Origin: Paracoccaceae bacterium
GTDB taxonomy: Bacteria > Pseudomonadota > Alphaproteobacteria > Rhodobacterales > Rhodobacteraceae
Reading direction: 5' to 3'
Length of the DNA stretch: 7,797 nucleotides
NCBI GenBank assembly: GCA_003561595.1
Contig: PWWF01000005.1
Coordinates: forward strand, 1 to 7,797
In this document: positions 6,861 to 7,797 of the stretch, piece after piece
Numbering within the stretch: the stretch's first letter is position 1
Layout: each line of letters opens with the position of its first letter
Position numbers and translations under genes: made by a program
The notes under the pieces: model-generated
Databases searched by the model: none
What the model was told of the DNA's origin: nothing
The model's input: only the letters and a program-made list of their open reading frames with translations

Positions 6861-7315
6861 CGCGCGCGCAGGCTCACCAGCCACAGCCCGGCGATGGCAA
6901 AGGACGCGCCCGCGTTCCAACTTGCCATTGACAGGCCCAGCATCTCCCACGGGACCTCATCGCAGCGCACCACAGGGGCCTCCATGATCTGCGCAAGCAA
7001 GTCCTCGGCGCTCATGCCGCTGACATCGCCCGCCGCGCAGCTCGCCGGCCCCTCCCACCAGCCGCGCTCGACCCCGGTGTGATAGACCCCGATCCCACCG
7101 GACCCGGCCGCGCCCGCAGCGCCAATCAGCGCCAGGGGCGACCAGATCAGCGCGCCTGCGCCCAACAGCGCCACCACATGCGGCCAGCGCTGCCAGATGC
7201 ACAGCGGACAGGGCGCCAGCCCGCCGATATGCTCGAATGCCAGCGCCCCCAGCAACAGCCCCACGGACCCCGCCAGCGCGAGCATCTGCAATCGCCGCCC
7301 CCGGCTCGCCTGCAT
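6857..7315 (-). CDS. dsbB: DsbB-family disulfide bond formation protein
   Basis: DsbB is an inner-membrane enzyme that reoxidises DsbA-type oxidases in the periplasm and passes electrons to quinone. The 152-residue protein shows about four membrane segments (roughly 9-27, 46-62, 64-80, 130-149). It has the CxxC pair Cys36-Pro-Leu-Cys39 in APCPLCIWQR, and a second cysteine pair, Cys93 and Cys118, in the periplasmic loop. Arg43, four residues after Cys39, sits where E. coli Arg48 (quinone site) follows its CxxC. The length is slightly short for DsbB but fits alphaproteobacterial members. No dsbA lies in this window. The ATG overlaps the stop of the upstream yqaA-like gene (TGATG), with GAGGG 7 nt upstream, so the two are likely co-transcribed and coupled. 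The DsbB-family call is firm; the physiological partner is inferred. Confidence 0.9.
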   Translation of the reverse strand: MQASRGRRLQMLALAGSVGLLLGALAFEHIGGLAPCPLCIWQRWPHVVALLGAGALIWSPLALIGAAGAAGSGGIGVYHTGVERGWWEGPASCAAGDVSGMSAEDLLAQIMEAPVVRCDEVPWEMLGLSMASWNAGASFAIAGLWLVSLRAR

Positions 7316-7797
7316 CAGAACACCCTCAACACCAGAAATCCACCCAAGAGTAGCCCCATGAACAGCGTGAACATCAAGCCCAGCCGCCGCTCGATGAAAT
7401 CACGAATCGGTGCGCCGTATTTCCACAACAGCGCGGCCACGATGAAGAACCGCAGCCCCCGCGCCACGATCGAGGCGACCAGAAACACCCCCAGCGACAG
7501 GCCCGTCACCCCCGACAGGATGGTGATGACCTTGTAGGGAAAGGGCGTGACGCCTGCGATCAGCACCGCCCAGGCGCCCCAGTCATTGTACCGCTCGGCG
7601 AATGCGTCGAAATACGCCTCCTTGCCGTAGAACTCCAGCACCGGGCGCCCGACCGTCTCGAACGCGCCATACCCGATCCAGTAACCCGCCAGCCCCCCCG
7701 CGACCGAGGCCGCGGTCGCCACCCCCGCGATCACAAAGGCGCGCGAGGGCGCGGCCACGATCATCGCGATCATCAGCACATCGGGCGGGATGGGAAA
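7315..7797 (-). CDS. YqaA/DedA-family (VTT domain) membrane protein, partial at its 5' end
   Basis: The last 160 codons are visible. The reading frame stays open through the window edge, beginning PIPPDVLMIAM, so the true start lies beyond 7797. An internal GTG at 7779 is not the start, because the conserved PIPPDV motif lies before it. The protein has several membrane segments, a glycine-rich GGLAGYWIGYGAFE block, and the characteristic TPFPYKVITILSGVTGLSLG segment followed by an R-x-x-RFF pair. These are typical of the YqaA branch of the DedA/SNARE-associated superfamily. Some DedA relatives move undecaprenyl phosphate or other lipids across the membrane; the substrate of this branch is not established. 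Its TGA overlaps the dsbB ATG (TGATG), which suggests one transcript. Confidence 0.9.
   Translation of the reverse strand, partial: FPIPPDVLMIAMIVAAPSRAFVIAGVATAASVAGGLAGYWIGYGAFETVGRPVLEFYGKEAYFDAFAERYNDWGAWAVLIAGVTPFPYKVITILSGVTGLSLGVFLVASIVARGLRFFIVAALLWKYGAPIRDFIERRLGLMFTLFMGLLLGGFLVLRVF

Noticed and set aside
6510..6950. Minus-strand open frame (146 codons) across usg and the end of dsbB
   Set aside because: It overlaps two recognised genes, has no domain, and depends on antisense codon bias.
7079..7537. Plus-strand open frame (152 codons) opposite dsbB and the yqaA-like gene
   Set aside because: Its product is low-complexity, rich in Arg, Pro and Gln; it is a shadow of two membrane-protein genes.
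7315..7779. GTG at 7779 as the start of the yqaA-like gene
   Set aside because: The frame stays open to the window edge and encodes the conserved PIPPDV segment upstream of this codon.

Overview
The window looks like chromosomal DNA from an alphaproteobacterium of the Rhodobacteraceae/Paracoccaceae type. The evidence is the GC-rich codon use, an alpha-type SspB with a ClpX-binding tail, the small alphaproteobacterial families DUF4169, RHH_4 and Usg, and a GyrA with an extra segment in its C-terminal domain. This assignment rests on protein families recognised by eye, not on a database search. Coding density is high and almost everything is housekeeping. I see no mobile element, CRISPR array, rRNA or tRNA, and no convincing undescribed multi-gene system.

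Left part, plus strand (1-3515): sspB (ClpXP adaptor) is followed by fumC (class II fumarase), which ends in a strong intrinsic terminator. Next comes a secreted acidic protein with a PRC-barrel domain, also with its own strong terminator. It is followed by a two-gene unit with overlapping ATGA start/stop: a 59-residue DUF4169 protein and an 80-residue ribbon-helix-helix protein that is probably a DNA-binding regulator.

Middle (3512-6368): a pair of 25-nt arms in inverted orientation lies between the convergent RHH gene and gyrA. gyrA (DNA gyrase subunit A) fills most of the minus strand here and starts with GTG. The 192-bp gap upstream of gyrA is partly AT-rich and should hold two divergent promoters, one for gyrA and one for usg.

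Right part (6561-7797): usg (plus strand, unknown function) converges on a minus-strand pair, and its stop codon shares bases with the stop of dsbB. dsbB (quinone-linked oxidant of the periplasmic disulfide pathway) is coupled by a TGATG overlap to a YqaA/DedA-family membrane protein. That gene runs off the right edge of the window.

The observations most worth a second look are the inverted element pair at 3512-3603, the 19-bp palindrome just upstream of the PRC-barrel gene, the possible occlusion of the fumC ribosome binding site by a local hairpin, and the short duplication over the sspB stop codon.
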